DNA of 64,000 nt, taken from positions 32,730 through 96,729 of the forward strand of contig CANFUT010000015.1 of NCBI GenBank assembly GCA_947450325.1. Reading direction: 5' to 3'. The notes below the pieces were generated by a model. It ran no database searches, was not told the DNA's origin, and saw only the letters and a program-made list of their open reading frames with translations. The DNA comes from Flavobacteriia bacterium. GTDB lineage: Bacteria > Bacteroidota > Bacteroidia > Flavobacteriales_D > Crocinitomicaceae. Positions 42,031 to 50,289 of this stretch are shown in pieces. Within the stretch, counting starts at the first letter, position 1. The number at the start of each line of letters is the position of its first letter. A program made the position numbers and the translations under genes.

Positions 42031-43017
42031 ATGACTCAATTTAATAAACTTCTCCTTGTAATTTGTCTCATTTCAACCACTGCTTTTGGACAAAACTACC
42101 GCTGGCTTGACAGCGCCTCAACTTGGCATTACACCTACTCCGATGGATTTTCAGGTGGCTACCAGAAAAACACTTACGTTGGCGATACCACGATTTACGG
42201 CAAAAATTGTCAAATGATCAAACGTTTTCAGGAATCGAAATTGTACACCGGACCTGATACTTATATATTTTCTGGCGAAGTGGCTTTGCCCAATTATTAC
42301 ACCTACAAAAGCAACGATTCCATTTTTGTTTCCGACAATGGCGCTTTCTATTTTGCGTTCAAACTCAATCCAAGCATCGGCGAAATTTGGAATTTAGGCG
42401 AACACACCAATTTCATGACAAGTGAAATCGAAACAGCTTACGTGCAAGTGGACACCATCATTCCACACGATTACAACGGAATCCTATTGGATGATATTTA
42501 CCTCATCGCTTGCAAAAACGACGGAACGCCCATCGAAAATTCATTTCCTTCACCTGATACTGTGGTTTTCTCAAAACTCGCTATGGTCAATGCAAAATTC
42601 GGCTCTTTTGGCGGTTTCGAATCCTTCAGATATTCTTACGTAACTGGTATCATCGACGAAACACTTCCCGTTTACCTGCTTTGCTTTGAATCTGCTGATT
42701 TTGACTTTACCCTCATCAACCCAACGCAAAACACAGATTGCTACAACGGCATTTTCGTCAGCATCTCAGAAAATGAACTCGAAAAATTTGCCGTGATACC
42801 CAACCCAACGCAAAACGAAATCACCATTTCCAACCTCCCTCCCGCTGCCAGCTTGGTGCTCTACGACCAACAAATGAAAAAAATCTCCGAGAAAAACAAC
42901 GCCAACATCGAAGAAACCATTTCAATGAAACTATTGCAAAATGGTTTGTATTTCGTTCAGATTTTGAATTCAACTGGCGAAGTTGTTGGGATGGAGAAAG
43001 TGTTGAAGGCGGATTGA
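42031..43017 (+). CDS. Secreted protein with T9SS C-terminal sorting domain
   Basis: 328 residues. Residues 1-20 are a signal peptide (MTQFNKLLLVICLISTTAFGQ). The middle is beta-rich with a repeated WHYTYSDGFSGG and GDTTIYGKNCQMIKRF style seen in Bacteroidetes secreted proteins of unknown function. The last ~75 residues (EKFAVIPNPTQNEITISNL ... GEVVGMEKVLKAD) are a type-A T9SS sorting domain. It follows the PH-like gene by 23 bp. The higher C content of the last 300 bases, compared with neighbours, resembles that of the 2137 gene's C-terminal half. Confidence 0.82.
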   Translation: MTQFNKLLLVICLISTTAFGQNYRWLDSASTWHYTYSDGFSGGYQKNTYVGDTTIYGKNCQMIKRFQESKLYTGPDTYIFSGEVALPNYYTYKSNDSIFVSDNGAFYFAFKLNPSIGEIWNLGEHTNFMTSEIETAYVQVDTIIPHDYNGILLDDIYLIACKNDGTPIENSFPSPDTVVFSKLAMVNAKFGSFGGFESFRYSYVTGIIDETLPVYLLCFESADFDFTLINPTQNTDCYNGIFVSISENELEKFAVIPNPTQNEITISNLPPAASLVLYDQQMKKISEKNNANIEETISMKLLQNGLYFVQILNSTGEVVGMEKVLKAD

Positions 43018-43116
43018 AACAAGTCATTGATAATAAATACATAAAGCTTTTTTTGGTTTGAGGAGATTGATGTCAGAAATATCGAATGTTTGAAAAAATT
43101 AAAAGTTGAACACGTT

Positions 43117-44640
43117 ATGCCCCCAAAGAAAACGCTTGAAGATTTTATTTCTGATTCTGAGAAAGTTCATGGAAATAAATACGACTATTCACGTGTTATT
43201 TATCAAGGCAGCTCCAAAAAAGTTATCATTATTTGTCCTATTCACGGTGAATTTTTAAAATCCCCTGACAAACATATTGCAGGACAAGGTTGTCGTATTT
43301 GTAACGGCTACGTTGAACTTACCCAAAGTTCATTTATTTATAGAGCTAGAAAAACTCATGGAAGTAAATATGACTATTCAAAAACGGATATAAAAAGAAA
43401 AAATGACAAGGTCATAATTATTTGTTCAGACCATGGTAAATTTGAACAATTACCGCAAAATCACATGAAGGGATTCGGTTGTCCCGAATGTGCAAAAAAT
43501 TCACGCGCAACAAGTCAGAGATATTCAACAAAAGAATTTATTGAAACTGTTAAAAAAGTTCATGGAGAAAAATATGATTACTCGGAAGTAGATTATGTAA
43601 ATAGTCAAAGTAAAGTTAAGATAATTTGTCAAATTCATGGAGCTTTTAGTATCAAAGCTAATTCCCATTTCAATGGACATGGCTGCTCAAAATGCGGTAG
43701 AATAGAAGCACGAGGAAAAATTTCACTTGAGTATAGTGAATTTTTGAAACGAGCAGAAAAGATTCACGGAAATCAATATGAGTACGTCGAGTCTTCTTAT
43801 CTTAATTATACTTCAAAAATTAAAATGCATTGTTCTGAACATGGGTTCTTTGAACAAACTCCTCATTCTCACATATCAATGAAAAGCGGTTGTCCAAAAT
43901 GTGGCTATGTAAAAGCGGCTACGTCAAATCAAAAAGGTTGGGAAATAGTTTTGGATATGTTTATTACAGTGCATGGAAATCGTTATTCTTATGAGAAAGA
44001 GACATATAATGATGTTTCTCATAAAATGAAAATTCAATGTGGAAAACATGGATGGTTTGAACAATTACCTTACCATCATTATGCCGGTTCAGGTTGCAAT
44101 CAATGTGCAATAGAAGAAGTCCATGAAAAGCAAAAGATTGATTTTAAAGAATTTGTAAATCGATCAAAAGTTTTACATGGTAACAGATATAAATATTCAA
44201 AGGATTCGTACGTAGATATTTTTACACCAATTCACATAAAATGTTCTAAGCATGGTGATTTTTTACAAAACCCAAGAAATCATTATAGAGGATCTGGCTG
44301 TCCAAAGTGCATTAGTAGTAGAGGCGAAAATGCAATAAGATTAATTTTAGAAGAAATAAACCTCGATTTTGAGGAACAAAAAATGTTTGATGAATTGAAA
44401 CACAAAAACAAATTGAAGTGTGATTTCTTTCTTCCAAAACACAATATTGTTATTGAGTATAATGGTATTCAACATTATGAACCAATATCTGTTTTTGGCG
44501 GAATAGAAGGATTAAAACAAACTCAGACTCGAGACATTGTTAAATATGACTTTTTAAATTCAAAAGGAATAAATTTGATTATTATTCGATATGATCATGA
44601 AGATATTAAAAAATATCTTCTCGAAAAATTGAATTTTTAA
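43117..44640 (+). CDS. Zinc-ribbon (DUF723-type) array protein with C-terminal PD-(D/E)XK-like nuclease
   Basis: 507 residues from the ATG at 43117; an upstream TTG at 43090 is less likely. Six tandem ~60-residue repeats of the form HG-x-KYDYS-x-VxY...CPxHGxF...GC-x2-C occupy residues about 1-400; each supplies Cys/His and Cys-x2-Cys zinc ligands and matches what I know as the DUF723 zinc-ribbon. The C-terminal ~105 residues (LEEINLDFEEQK...KCDFFLPKHNIVIEYNGIQHY...LNSKGINLIIIRY) have the Asp, Glu-x-Asn, Gln-His layout of a Vsr-like endonuclease. It is related in plan to 21874-23559, but with the nuclease at the end. It is very AT-rich compared with neighbours. Confidence 0.85.
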   Translation: MPPKKTLEDFISDSEKVHGNKYDYSRVIYQGSSKKVIIICPIHGEFLKSPDKHIAGQGCRICNGYVELTQSSFIYRARKTHGSKYDYSKTDIKRKNDKVIIICSDHGKFEQLPQNHMKGFGCPECAKNSRATSQRYSTKEFIETVKKVHGEKYDYSEVDYVNSQSKVKIICQIHGAFSIKANSHFNGHGCSKCGRIEARGKISLEYSEFLKRAEKIHGNQYEYVESSYLNYTSKIKMHCSEHGFFEQTPHSHISMKSGCPKCGYVKAATSNQKGWEIVLDMFITVHGNRYSYEKETYNDVSHKMKIQCGKHGWFEQLPYHHYAGSGCNQCAIEEVHEKQKIDFKEFVNRSKVLHGNRYKYSKDSYVDIFTPIHIKCSKHGDFLQNPRNHYRGSGCPKCISSRGENAIRLILEEINLDFEEQKMFDELKHKNKLKCDFFLPKHNIVIEYNGIQHYEPISVFGGIEGLKQTQTRDIVKYDFLNSKGINLIIIRYDHEDIKKYLLEKLNF

Positions 44641-44705
44641 AAAGCCTCCAAAAAGACTACAATTCAATTTAATAAAAACACAATATTTATCCTCAACAAT
44701 CCAAA

Positions 44706-44921
44706 ATGGAAAATTACAAGCAAATATCAAAGGAAGATTTTATGCGCTTTTTTCGCGATACAGAAAAATTAAACGAATTAACGCCAGACGATCGAATTGA
44801 AATTTTTAGAACCATTTTATAGGGAAGTTCTGATTTTTCTAAAGATTTAATTGATGAAATTTTAGCAGATTATGCTGTAGATAATCTTGAAGTAATAGAA
44901 ATAAATAATGGCAAAAAATAA
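44706..44921 (+). pseudogene. Small ORF interrupted by an in-frame amber codon
   Basis: ATG at 44706 reads MENYKQISKEDFMRFFRDTEKLNELTPDDRIEIFRTIL and meets TAG at 44820-44822. The same frame then continues GSSDFSKDLIDEILADYAVDN... to a TAA at 44919-44921. Together this would be a 70-residue acidic helical protein, with only the amber breaking it. Either the C-terminal half has been lost by one mutation or the 38-residue peptide is the product. It follows the zinc-ribbon nuclease gene by 65 bp and may have been its small partner. Confidence 0.55.
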
Positions 44922-44963
44922 TTTTCGTTAAATGTTTGTTTTAAATATTTTTTAATTCCCCAT

Positions 44964-45536
44964 ATGTCCTTAAAAATCTGTGCATTTAACTCCAATGAAT
45001 TGAACGATCTCGAATTAATGGCGGATGGTTTGAACGTTTTTGTACATTGGGATTTGAGCAGTATGTTTGGTGATTTGATTCTGAGTAGAGATTTGGCGTC
45101 GCACAGCGAATTGGGCGAGTTGGATCAAATCGCTACTTTGTTTGAGTTAAACTTGGAGCCACTCTTCGAAATGAGTAATTATTGGGACAAAGAATCTGAG
45201 GCGGAACATCTTTCTTGGCATACCACAGAAGCGGATAAAGCCAAGCAATTAGCCATCATTCAAGCAAGCAATGAAAGCTTAATTGGAAACATGGATTTGG
45301 TAAATTCCACCGTTTGCGCACTTGAAGCAAAAGCACTTGAATCGGAATATTTAAAATACGATCTCAAAAACATCACGCCCGATTTCTTTGATAACGGCAA
45401 TTACTTTTCACTCAAAAAATCGCGTTATCAAGATCGCTTGATTGATGACCTTGCCACAATCAAAGCATTCATCGAATTCGCAAAGTCGCTAGATGCAGAT
45501 ACGGTTTATTTTAAGTTTAAAACCGAGGTAAAGTAA
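44964..45536 (+). CDS. Hypothetical protein
   Basis: 190 residues, acidic, without signal peptide or membrane segment. It looks alpha-helical with a short N-terminal beta part (SLKICAFNSNELNDLELMADGLNVFVHWDLSS). I do not recognise a family. The coding pattern (third-position bias, regular amino-acid composition) is convincing. It lies 42 bp after the interrupted small ORF and is convergent with the Kunitz-like lipoprotein gene, which ends 42 bp later. Confidence is for the gene, not for a function. Confidence 0.75.
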   Translation: MSLKICAFNSNELNDLELMADGLNVFVHWDLSSMFGDLILSRDLASHSELGELDQIATLFELNLEPLFEMSNYWDKESEAEHLSWHTTEADKAKQLAIIQASNESLIGNMDLVNSTVCALEAKALESEYLKYDLKNITPDFFDNGNYFSLKKSRYQDRLIDDLATIKAFIEFAKSLDADTVYFKFKTEVK

Positions 45537-45577
45537 ATAAAGGTTGGTTTATAAAACTAGATTGAATTATTCAATTA

Positions 45578-45826
45578 TTAATCCTTACATCCACAAGTCT
45601 CGCACTCAGCCTGCGTCGCAAACCCTTTTGGACCGCATCCGCTGTAACCTTTCAACTCGCACTCATTCGTCGCAGCATTGAAAAACCAGCGTTGAAAATA
45701 CGCTTGACACATTTCATTCGTCGGCACAGTTTCTTTACAACGCGCATCTGTTGATGCAGTTTTACAAGTTTTGTCGCAAGAAAATGCAACGATCGCCAAA
45801 GCAACAATGATTAATTTTTTCATCAT
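45578..45826 (-). CDS. Small lipoprotein with Kunitz/BPTI-like cysteine pattern
   Basis: 82 residues. The N-terminus MMKKLIIVALAIVAFSC has a lipobox with Cys17, so the mature protein is probably lipid-anchored. The remaining ~50 residues carry a cysteine order C-x9-C-x15-C-x7-C-x10-C-x2-C, close to the C-x8-C-x15-C-x7-C-x12-C-x3-C of BPTI, with the typical F/Y-rich strand QAYFQRWFF and the GYSGCGPKGF turn. Kunitz domains inhibit serine proteases in animals; in Bacteroidetes they occur occasionally. Inhibitory activity is inference. The second Met at 45823 is an equally possible start. Confidence 0.75.
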   Translation of the reverse strand: MMKKLIIVALAIVAFSCDKTCKTASTDARCKETVPTNEMCQAYFQRWFFNAATNECELKGYSGCGPKGFATQAECETCGCKD

Positions 45827-45873
45827 GCAAGATTTTAGATTTGAAGCTAATTTATACCGATTATGTTTTCAAT

Positions 45874-45895
45874 ATAGTCCAATGAACTGGACTAT
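45874..45895. promoter_or_regulatory. Perfect dyad upstream of the Kunitz-like gene
   Basis: ATAGTCCA-N6-TGGACTAT, 48 bp upstream of the lipoprotein ATG, nested inside a weaker outer repeat (TATACCGAT / ATCGGCATA). A further TTGGACTA copy is at 45931. It could be an operator, or a bidirectional hairpin at the end of the E1 gene, which terminates at 45962 on the same strand. Confidence 0.35.
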
Positions 45896-45961
45896 TTTCA
45901 AACTATATCGGCATAATACCTGTTTTTTAATTGGACTAAAATTCATTGGTCAATGGTATTA

Positions 45962-48055
45962 TTAAAAATTAAGCAAATCTCCCAATGCAGTTCTTACTTT
46001 TTCGCTGTTGGTCAACAAAGCAGCTTCTAGCGTTGAATTCAATGGGATGGCTGGTGTGTCTACGGAGCCAACAATCGAAATCGGTGCGTCCAAGAATTTG
46101 AAATTGTCGCGTTGAATGCGTCCTGCCAAGCCCAAAGTGAAAGATGCTTCGGTTGATTCTTCGGTCACCAACATGACTTTTCCGTGCGTTTTCGCTACTT
46201 CGTTGATTTTGTCTGTGTCCAATGGATTCAAGGTGCGCAAATCTAAGATTTCCACTTTTCCTTCGAAAGATTTTGAGGCTTCCAAAGTCCAATAAACGCC
46301 TCTTCCGTAGGTAATCACCACGCAAGATTCGCCGTTTTCAATCGCAGTTTGATCCGCTTCTTGCACCACGCGCGCCTTTCCAAAAGGAATCACGTAATCT
46401 TCATCCGGCTCAATCGACATCGCGCCTTCTGTTCCTGGAATTTTAGACCAATACAAACCTTTGTGCTCCAACATCACCACTGGATTTGGATCGTAAAACG
46501 CAGCTTTCATCAAACCTTTCAAATCCGCACCATTCGACGGATAAGCGATTTTCACCCCGCGGATATTCGTCAACACAGATTCTACACTCGAAGAGTGATA
46601 CGGTCCACCAGAGCCATACGCGCCAATCGGAACACGAACGATGCAACTCACCGGCCATTTGCCATTCGACAAATAATACGAGCGACTCACTTCGGTGAAC
46701 AATTGATTCAATCCTGGCCAAATGTAATCCGCGAATTGAACTTCCACAATCGGTTTCAACCCAACTGCCGACATTCCAACAGTCGAACCAATGATAAATG
46801 CTTCTTGAATCGGTGTATTGAAAACGCGGTTGTCGCCAAAAGTTTGTGCCAAAGTCGCAGCTTCGCGAAAAACGCCTCCTAAACGGCCTCCAACGTCTTG
46901 TCCGTACAACAACGCTTCTGGATGTTGGTGCATCAATTCACGCACCGCGAAAAGCGCACTGTCGACCATTACGGTTTTCTTTTTTCCTTGTGGTTCACGT
47001 TCGCCTTTTTCTTCCGTAATCGGCGTTGGTGCAAAAATAAAATCAGTCACCGAATCTGGCGATGGATCTTCTGAATTCAACGCTTTGTCGTAATCAGCAT
47101 CCACCAAGGTTTTCACTTCGCTTTCTATAGTTGAAATGACTGAATTTTCGATGTCAGATTCAGTCAACAATGCTTTCAATTTTGGATATGGATCTCTGCT
47201 TTCCGCTTCTTCCAAATCGTCTCTGTACCATTCCTTGCGCACGCCTGATGTGTGGTGTCCCAACAAAGGCACTTTCGCATGCACGATAAATGGTCGTCTT
47301 TCTTTTCGAATGATTTCAAAAACTTCTTGAATCGTTTGGTACGACAAATCAAAATCGCTTCCGTCAATCGTTCTCACTTCAATGCCGTTGAAACCTCTGG
47401 CGTATTCGCTCATGTCTTGCGCACGCGTTTCCGCCGCACTGGCTGAAATGTCCCAGCCATTGTCTTGCACCAAATACAAAATCGGATATTGTTTCAAAGC
47501 AGCCATTTGCAAAGCTTCAGAAACTTCGCCTTCCGTGCAAGAAGCATCGCCCAACGAACAAACAACAACAGGATTCAAACCGCCGAAATCTTCCGCCAAA
47601 CCTTGTTTTTCTTTGTATTGAATTCCCATCGCAACACCCGTTGTAGGAATCGCTTGCATCCCAGTCGCTGAGGATTGATGTGGAATTTTAGGCATGTCAT
47701 CTCTCTTCAAAGATGGATGCGAATAATAAGTTCTTCCTCCTGAAAAAGGATCGTCTTTTTTGGCGAAAACTTGCAACATCAATTCATAAGGTTGCATGCC
47801 AATTCCCAACAAAATACTGTCGTCACGGTAATAAGGCGCCACCCAATCTTGAGGCAACAATTGCAAGCCAACCGCCAATTGAATTGCTTCGTGTCCGCGT
47901 GAAGTTGCGTGCACATATTTGGCAGTGATTTCTTTGTTTGCTTCGTATTTTTCAGCCAATGTTTTAGCCGTACACATCAAGCGAAAAGCCTTTAACAAGG
48001 TTTCTTTATCTGTTTTGATGTTACTCAATGTTGTACTGACACTTTGATTTTCCAT
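45962..48055 (-). CDS. 2-oxoacid dehydrogenase E1, fused alpha and beta subunits
   Basis: 697 residues. Residues about 1-345 are the E1-alpha type with the thiamine-diphosphate motif GDASCTEG...QDNGW (169-201) and YYRDD near 75-79. After a ~20-residue linker, residues 360-697 are the E1-beta type (ALLYGQDVGGRLGGVFR, NTPIQEAFIIGSTVGMSA, RVPIGAYGSGGPYHSSSVE). The fused form is common in Bacteroidetes and most resembles the branched-chain 2-oxoacid dehydrogenase E1, so it probably works with E2/E3 encoded elsewhere. A pyruvate or acetoin substrate cannot be ruled out from sequence alone. It has its own promoter 25 bp before the ATG. Confidence 0.92.
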   Translation of the reverse strand: MENQSVSTTLSNIKTDKETLLKAFRLMCTAKTLAEKYEANKEITAKYVHATSRGHEAIQLAVGLQLLPQDWVAPYYRDDSILLGIGMQPYELMLQVFAKKDDPFSGGRTYYSHPSLKRDDMPKIPHQSSATGMQAIPTTGVAMGIQYKEKQGLAEDFGGLNPVVVCSLGDASCTEGEVSEALQMAALKQYPILYLVQDNGWDISASAAETRAQDMSEYARGFNGIEVRTIDGSDFDLSYQTIQEVFEIIRKERRPFIVHAKVPLLGHHTSGVRKEWYRDDLEEAESRDPYPKLKALLTESDIENSVISTIESEVKTLVDADYDKALNSEDPSPDSVTDFIFAPTPITEEKGEREPQGKKKTVMVDSALFAVRELMHQHPEALLYGQDVGGRLGGVFREAATLAQTFGDNRVFNTPIQEAFIIGSTVGMSAVGLKPIVEVQFADYIWPGLNQLFTEVSRSYYLSNGKWPVSCIVRVPIGAYGSGGPYHSSSVESVLTNIRGVKIAYPSNGADLKGLMKAAFYDPNPVVMLEHKGLYWSKIPGTEGAMSIEPDEDYVIPFGKARVVQEADQTAIENGESCVVITYGRGVYWTLEASKSFEGKVEILDLRTLNPLDTDKINEVAKTHGKVMLVTEESTEASFTLGLAGRIQRDNFKFLDAPISIVGSVDTPAIPLNSTLEAALLTNSEKVRTALGDLLNF

Positions 48056-48079
48056 AATTCAGGATGCAAAAATTTGGTT

Positions 48080-48111
48080 CAAATATACTGATTCTCGTAT
48101 GAAGTTGGCAA
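48080..48111 (-). promoter_or_regulatory. Sigma-A promoter of the E1 dehydrogenase gene
   Basis: On the minus strand, TTG (48111-48109), 21 bases, then TATATTTG (48087-48080), a full TAnnTTTG match 24 bp before the ATG. Confidence 0.6.
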
Positions 48112-48124
48112 TGAAATTGCGTGA

Positions 48125-49783
48125 TTATTTCCCTTTAAAAATCTCCAAAATGGGTTCGCCTGTGGTTGCGTTTGGCTTTTGAAGATTCAAAATGTGCACC
48201 AAAGTCGCTGTAATGTCTGTGATATTGACTTTGCGAAAAACCTCTTGTTTGGGGATATTGGTTCCGTACCAAATCAAGGGAACGTGCGTATCATAATTGA
48301 AAGCAGATCCGTGACTTGTGCCTTTGTGCGCCTTTTCATCAGCAGAACCTGTTGGTAAGTAACCAGGTTCCATCAAGTACAAAACATCGCCACTTTCTTC
48401 GTAACGAAAACCTCTTTTCACCATGTCTTTCCACTCATTGTCAACCGCTGAATTTTCCAATTCTTGTGCTGTAAAAACGCGCTTCACTCCTGTCCAAGCG
48501 CGCACTTCATTTTTCACATATTCTTGCGCGATTGTTAAATCTATCTGCTTGTTTTGCATCAATTTTCGGTCAAAATAAATGTTGTTGTTGTCGTGCGCCG
48601 AGATGAAATTCACGCCAAATTTGGTTTCAACTTTCTTTTTCAGTGAATCCAACAAAGGCGTTGCAAATAAATATCCGCCTGGCAAATTTCTATCCGTCAA
48701 ATATTGTGGAACTGGCACAACCGCGTGGTCAGCCGTTAGAAACAACACAAAATTGTTTTTTCCCAATTTCTCTTCCAAGGATTTCACCAAACGTGCGATT
48801 TCTAAATCCAAGCGAATGTAAACATCTTCGATTTCGATGGAATAGGGTCCAAAAGCGTGACCAACAATGTCTGGCGTTGAATAGCTGATACACAAAAAGT
48901 CGGTATTCGATGTTTCGCCCAATTTTTCACTTGTCAAAGATTGAATCGCGAAATCTGTCAAAAAAGTATTGGCGAATGGCGTAGCTGTGAAAAGCTCGTA
49001 ACCCGGTTTTTCGCCTTTCATTTGTTTCAAATCATAGGGAAAAGTCGGCGTTTTTTTGCCACCGATCAATTGCTCGTAAGGCGTATCGTCTGGACCACTT
49101 TCGGTATATTGCGATATGTCGAAATGCGTGTTCCACGTTTGTTGCATGTATGCATCGACCATTTTTTTGGCGTTGAAATCTACAATCCAACTTGGCAATT
49201 CTTTTTTGAAAAAAGAACTCGTCAAAAATCCGCCTGTGGTATAATCATACCAATACGAACCATCAGATAAATGTCCGCCTGGCAACACAGCGCTTCGGTC
49301 TTTGATCGACATGGAAATCACTTTCGAATTGGGATAAGTCAATTTCAATTGATCGGTAATCGTGTTGGCTTTCAGATTGTGCGGAGAACTTTTTCCGCCC
49401 GCATAATTCGAACCAACAGGTGAAACAGTTGAATCGGCCACGCAATAAGTGTCTTTATTCAAAGAACGCACAAACCAATCGTTCCCCACAATTCCGTGGT
49501 TGCTCGGTGTAGTTCCAGTATAAATCGACGCATGCCCAGGACCAGTGTAAGTCGGCACATAATTGTATTGCGCATTTCTGCAATGCGTCCCGTTTTTCAT
49601 CAATTTGACAAAACCGTTTTTAGAAAATTTGGATTGGTAGCGAAACAAATACTCGTAACACATTTGATCCACTACGATTCCAACCACCATTTTAGGTTTG
49701 GTTTGCGCGTGAAAGGTGTTTGAAAATGTGACGATTGTAAGGAAAAAGAAAGATTTTAATCCCAGATTTTTAAAAACTTGCAT
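48125..49783 (-). CDS. pafA: PafA-type alkaline phosphatase
   Basis: 552 residues. Signal peptide residues 1-27 (SFFFLTIVTFSNTFHAQ). The alkaline-phosphatase superfamily core includes Asp39 (VVDQM), the nucleophile Thr80 in PTYTGPGHAS, SIKDRSAVLPGGH (about residues 157-169, the Lys/Arg pair used by PafA), and metal-ligand motifs TPDIVGHAFGP and FLTADHAVVPVP and a later His in SHGSAFNYDTHVP. PafA is a periplasmic/outer-membrane phosphate monoesterase first known from Flavobacteria and acts on sugar phosphates independently of phosphate starvation. The gene is single, with a -7 box 19 bp before its ATG. Confidence 0.92.
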   Translation of the reverse strand: MQVFKNLGLKSFFFLTIVTFSNTFHAQTKPKMVVGIVVDQMCYEYLFRYQSKFSKNGFVKLMKNGTHCRNAQYNYVPTYTGPGHASIYTGTTPSNHGIVGNDWFVRSLNKDTYCVADSTVSPVGSNYAGGKSSPHNLKANTITDQLKLTYPNSKVISMSIKDRSAVLPGGHLSDGSYWYDYTTGGFLTSSFFKKELPSWIVDFNAKKMVDAYMQQTWNTHFDISQYTESGPDDTPYEQLIGGKKTPTFPYDLKQMKGEKPGYELFTATPFANTFLTDFAIQSLTSEKLGETSNTDFLCISYSTPDIVGHAFGPYSIEIEDVYIRLDLEIARLVKSLEEKLGKNNFVLFLTADHAVVPVPQYLTDRNLPGGYLFATPLLDSLKKKVETKFGVNFISAHDNNNIYFDRKLMQNKQIDLTIAQEYVKNEVRAWTGVKRVFTAQELENSAVDNEWKDMVKRGFRYEESGDVLYLMEPGYLPTGSADEKAHKGTSHGSAFNYDTHVPLIWYGTNIPKQEVFRKVNITDITATLVHILNLQKPNATTGEPILEIFKGK

Positions 49784-49802
49784 GCTGATAATTTTGATTA
49801 CC

Positions 49803-49810
49803 CAAAGCTA
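49803..49810 (-). promoter_or_regulatory. -7 promoter element of pafA
   Basis: TAGCTTTG on the minus strand, identical to the ccoS -7 box, ending 19 bp before the ATG. No TTG is found at the right distance upstream. Confidence 0.45.
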
Positions 49811-49891
49811 AGATTTTTAAAGGGAATTGGTTTGAAAAAATTGGAATTATTCAATTTCAGATTGGGTAAAATGGATTTATGCGTTTTGTTT

Positions 49892-50200
49892 TTAAAGCTG
49901 TATTGAGATGTTAACTTTCCCTCCCAATCCTTTTTCAACAATATCGAATAATGTTTTAAGTGTCATATTACTTCCATCATTCTCGACTCTTGAAATATAA
50001 GTTCTTTTTTTATCGACCAATTCAGCTAGTTGTTCTTGAGTTAAGTGTTTTTCTTCGCGCGCTTTTTTTAGCAACAATCCGATTTTAAATGACTCGAATT
50101 CACGCTCCAACTCATCACGACGAGAAGTACCTTTTTCACCGTATACTTCATCTTTGATTTCTTTCCATCCCCTTGTGCTCTCGCTGACTTTTTGATTCAC
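49892..50200 (-). CDS. HigA-like XRE antitoxin/regulator (orphan)
   Basis: 102 residues starting with GTG at 50200; no ATG precedes the HTH. An acidic N-terminal segment (WKEIKDEVYGEKGTSRRDELEREFESF) is followed by an HTH (LTQEQLAELVDKKRTYISRVEND) and a C-terminal KVNISIQL. This N-terminal extension plus HTH is the HigA type of type II toxin-antitoxin regulators, in which the toxin gene normally precedes it. Upstream there are only 89 bp before the end of the PorU-type gene, so no toxin is present. A perfect 16-bp palindrome lies 10 bp upstream and probably serves autorepression. Confidence 0.82.
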   Translation of the reverse strand: MNQKVSESTRGWKEIKDEVYGEKGTSRRDELEREFESFKIGLLLKKAREEKHLTQEQLAELVDKKRTYISRVENDGSNMTLKTLFDIVEKGLGGKVNISIQL

Positions 50201-50209
50201 GAGATAAAT

Positions 50210-50225
50210 GTAACTTATAAGTTAC
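50210..50225. promoter_or_regulatory. 16-bp perfect palindrome, operator of the HigA-like gene
   Basis: GTAACTTATAAGTTAC is a perfect palindrome 10 bp before the GTG start. A TACATTTA at the proximal end resembles the -7 box, so bound regulator would block polymerase. Confidence 0.6.
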
Positions 50226-50289
50226 TATTTTCCAAATATATTTTGGATTTGAGATGTGAATGGAATTGGAATTAACTGATTTACAGAAG

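Noticed and set aside
46349..46882. 177-codon plus-strand open frame inside the E1 dehydrogenase gene
   Set aside because: Antisense shadow, Arg/His-rich, no promoter or domain.
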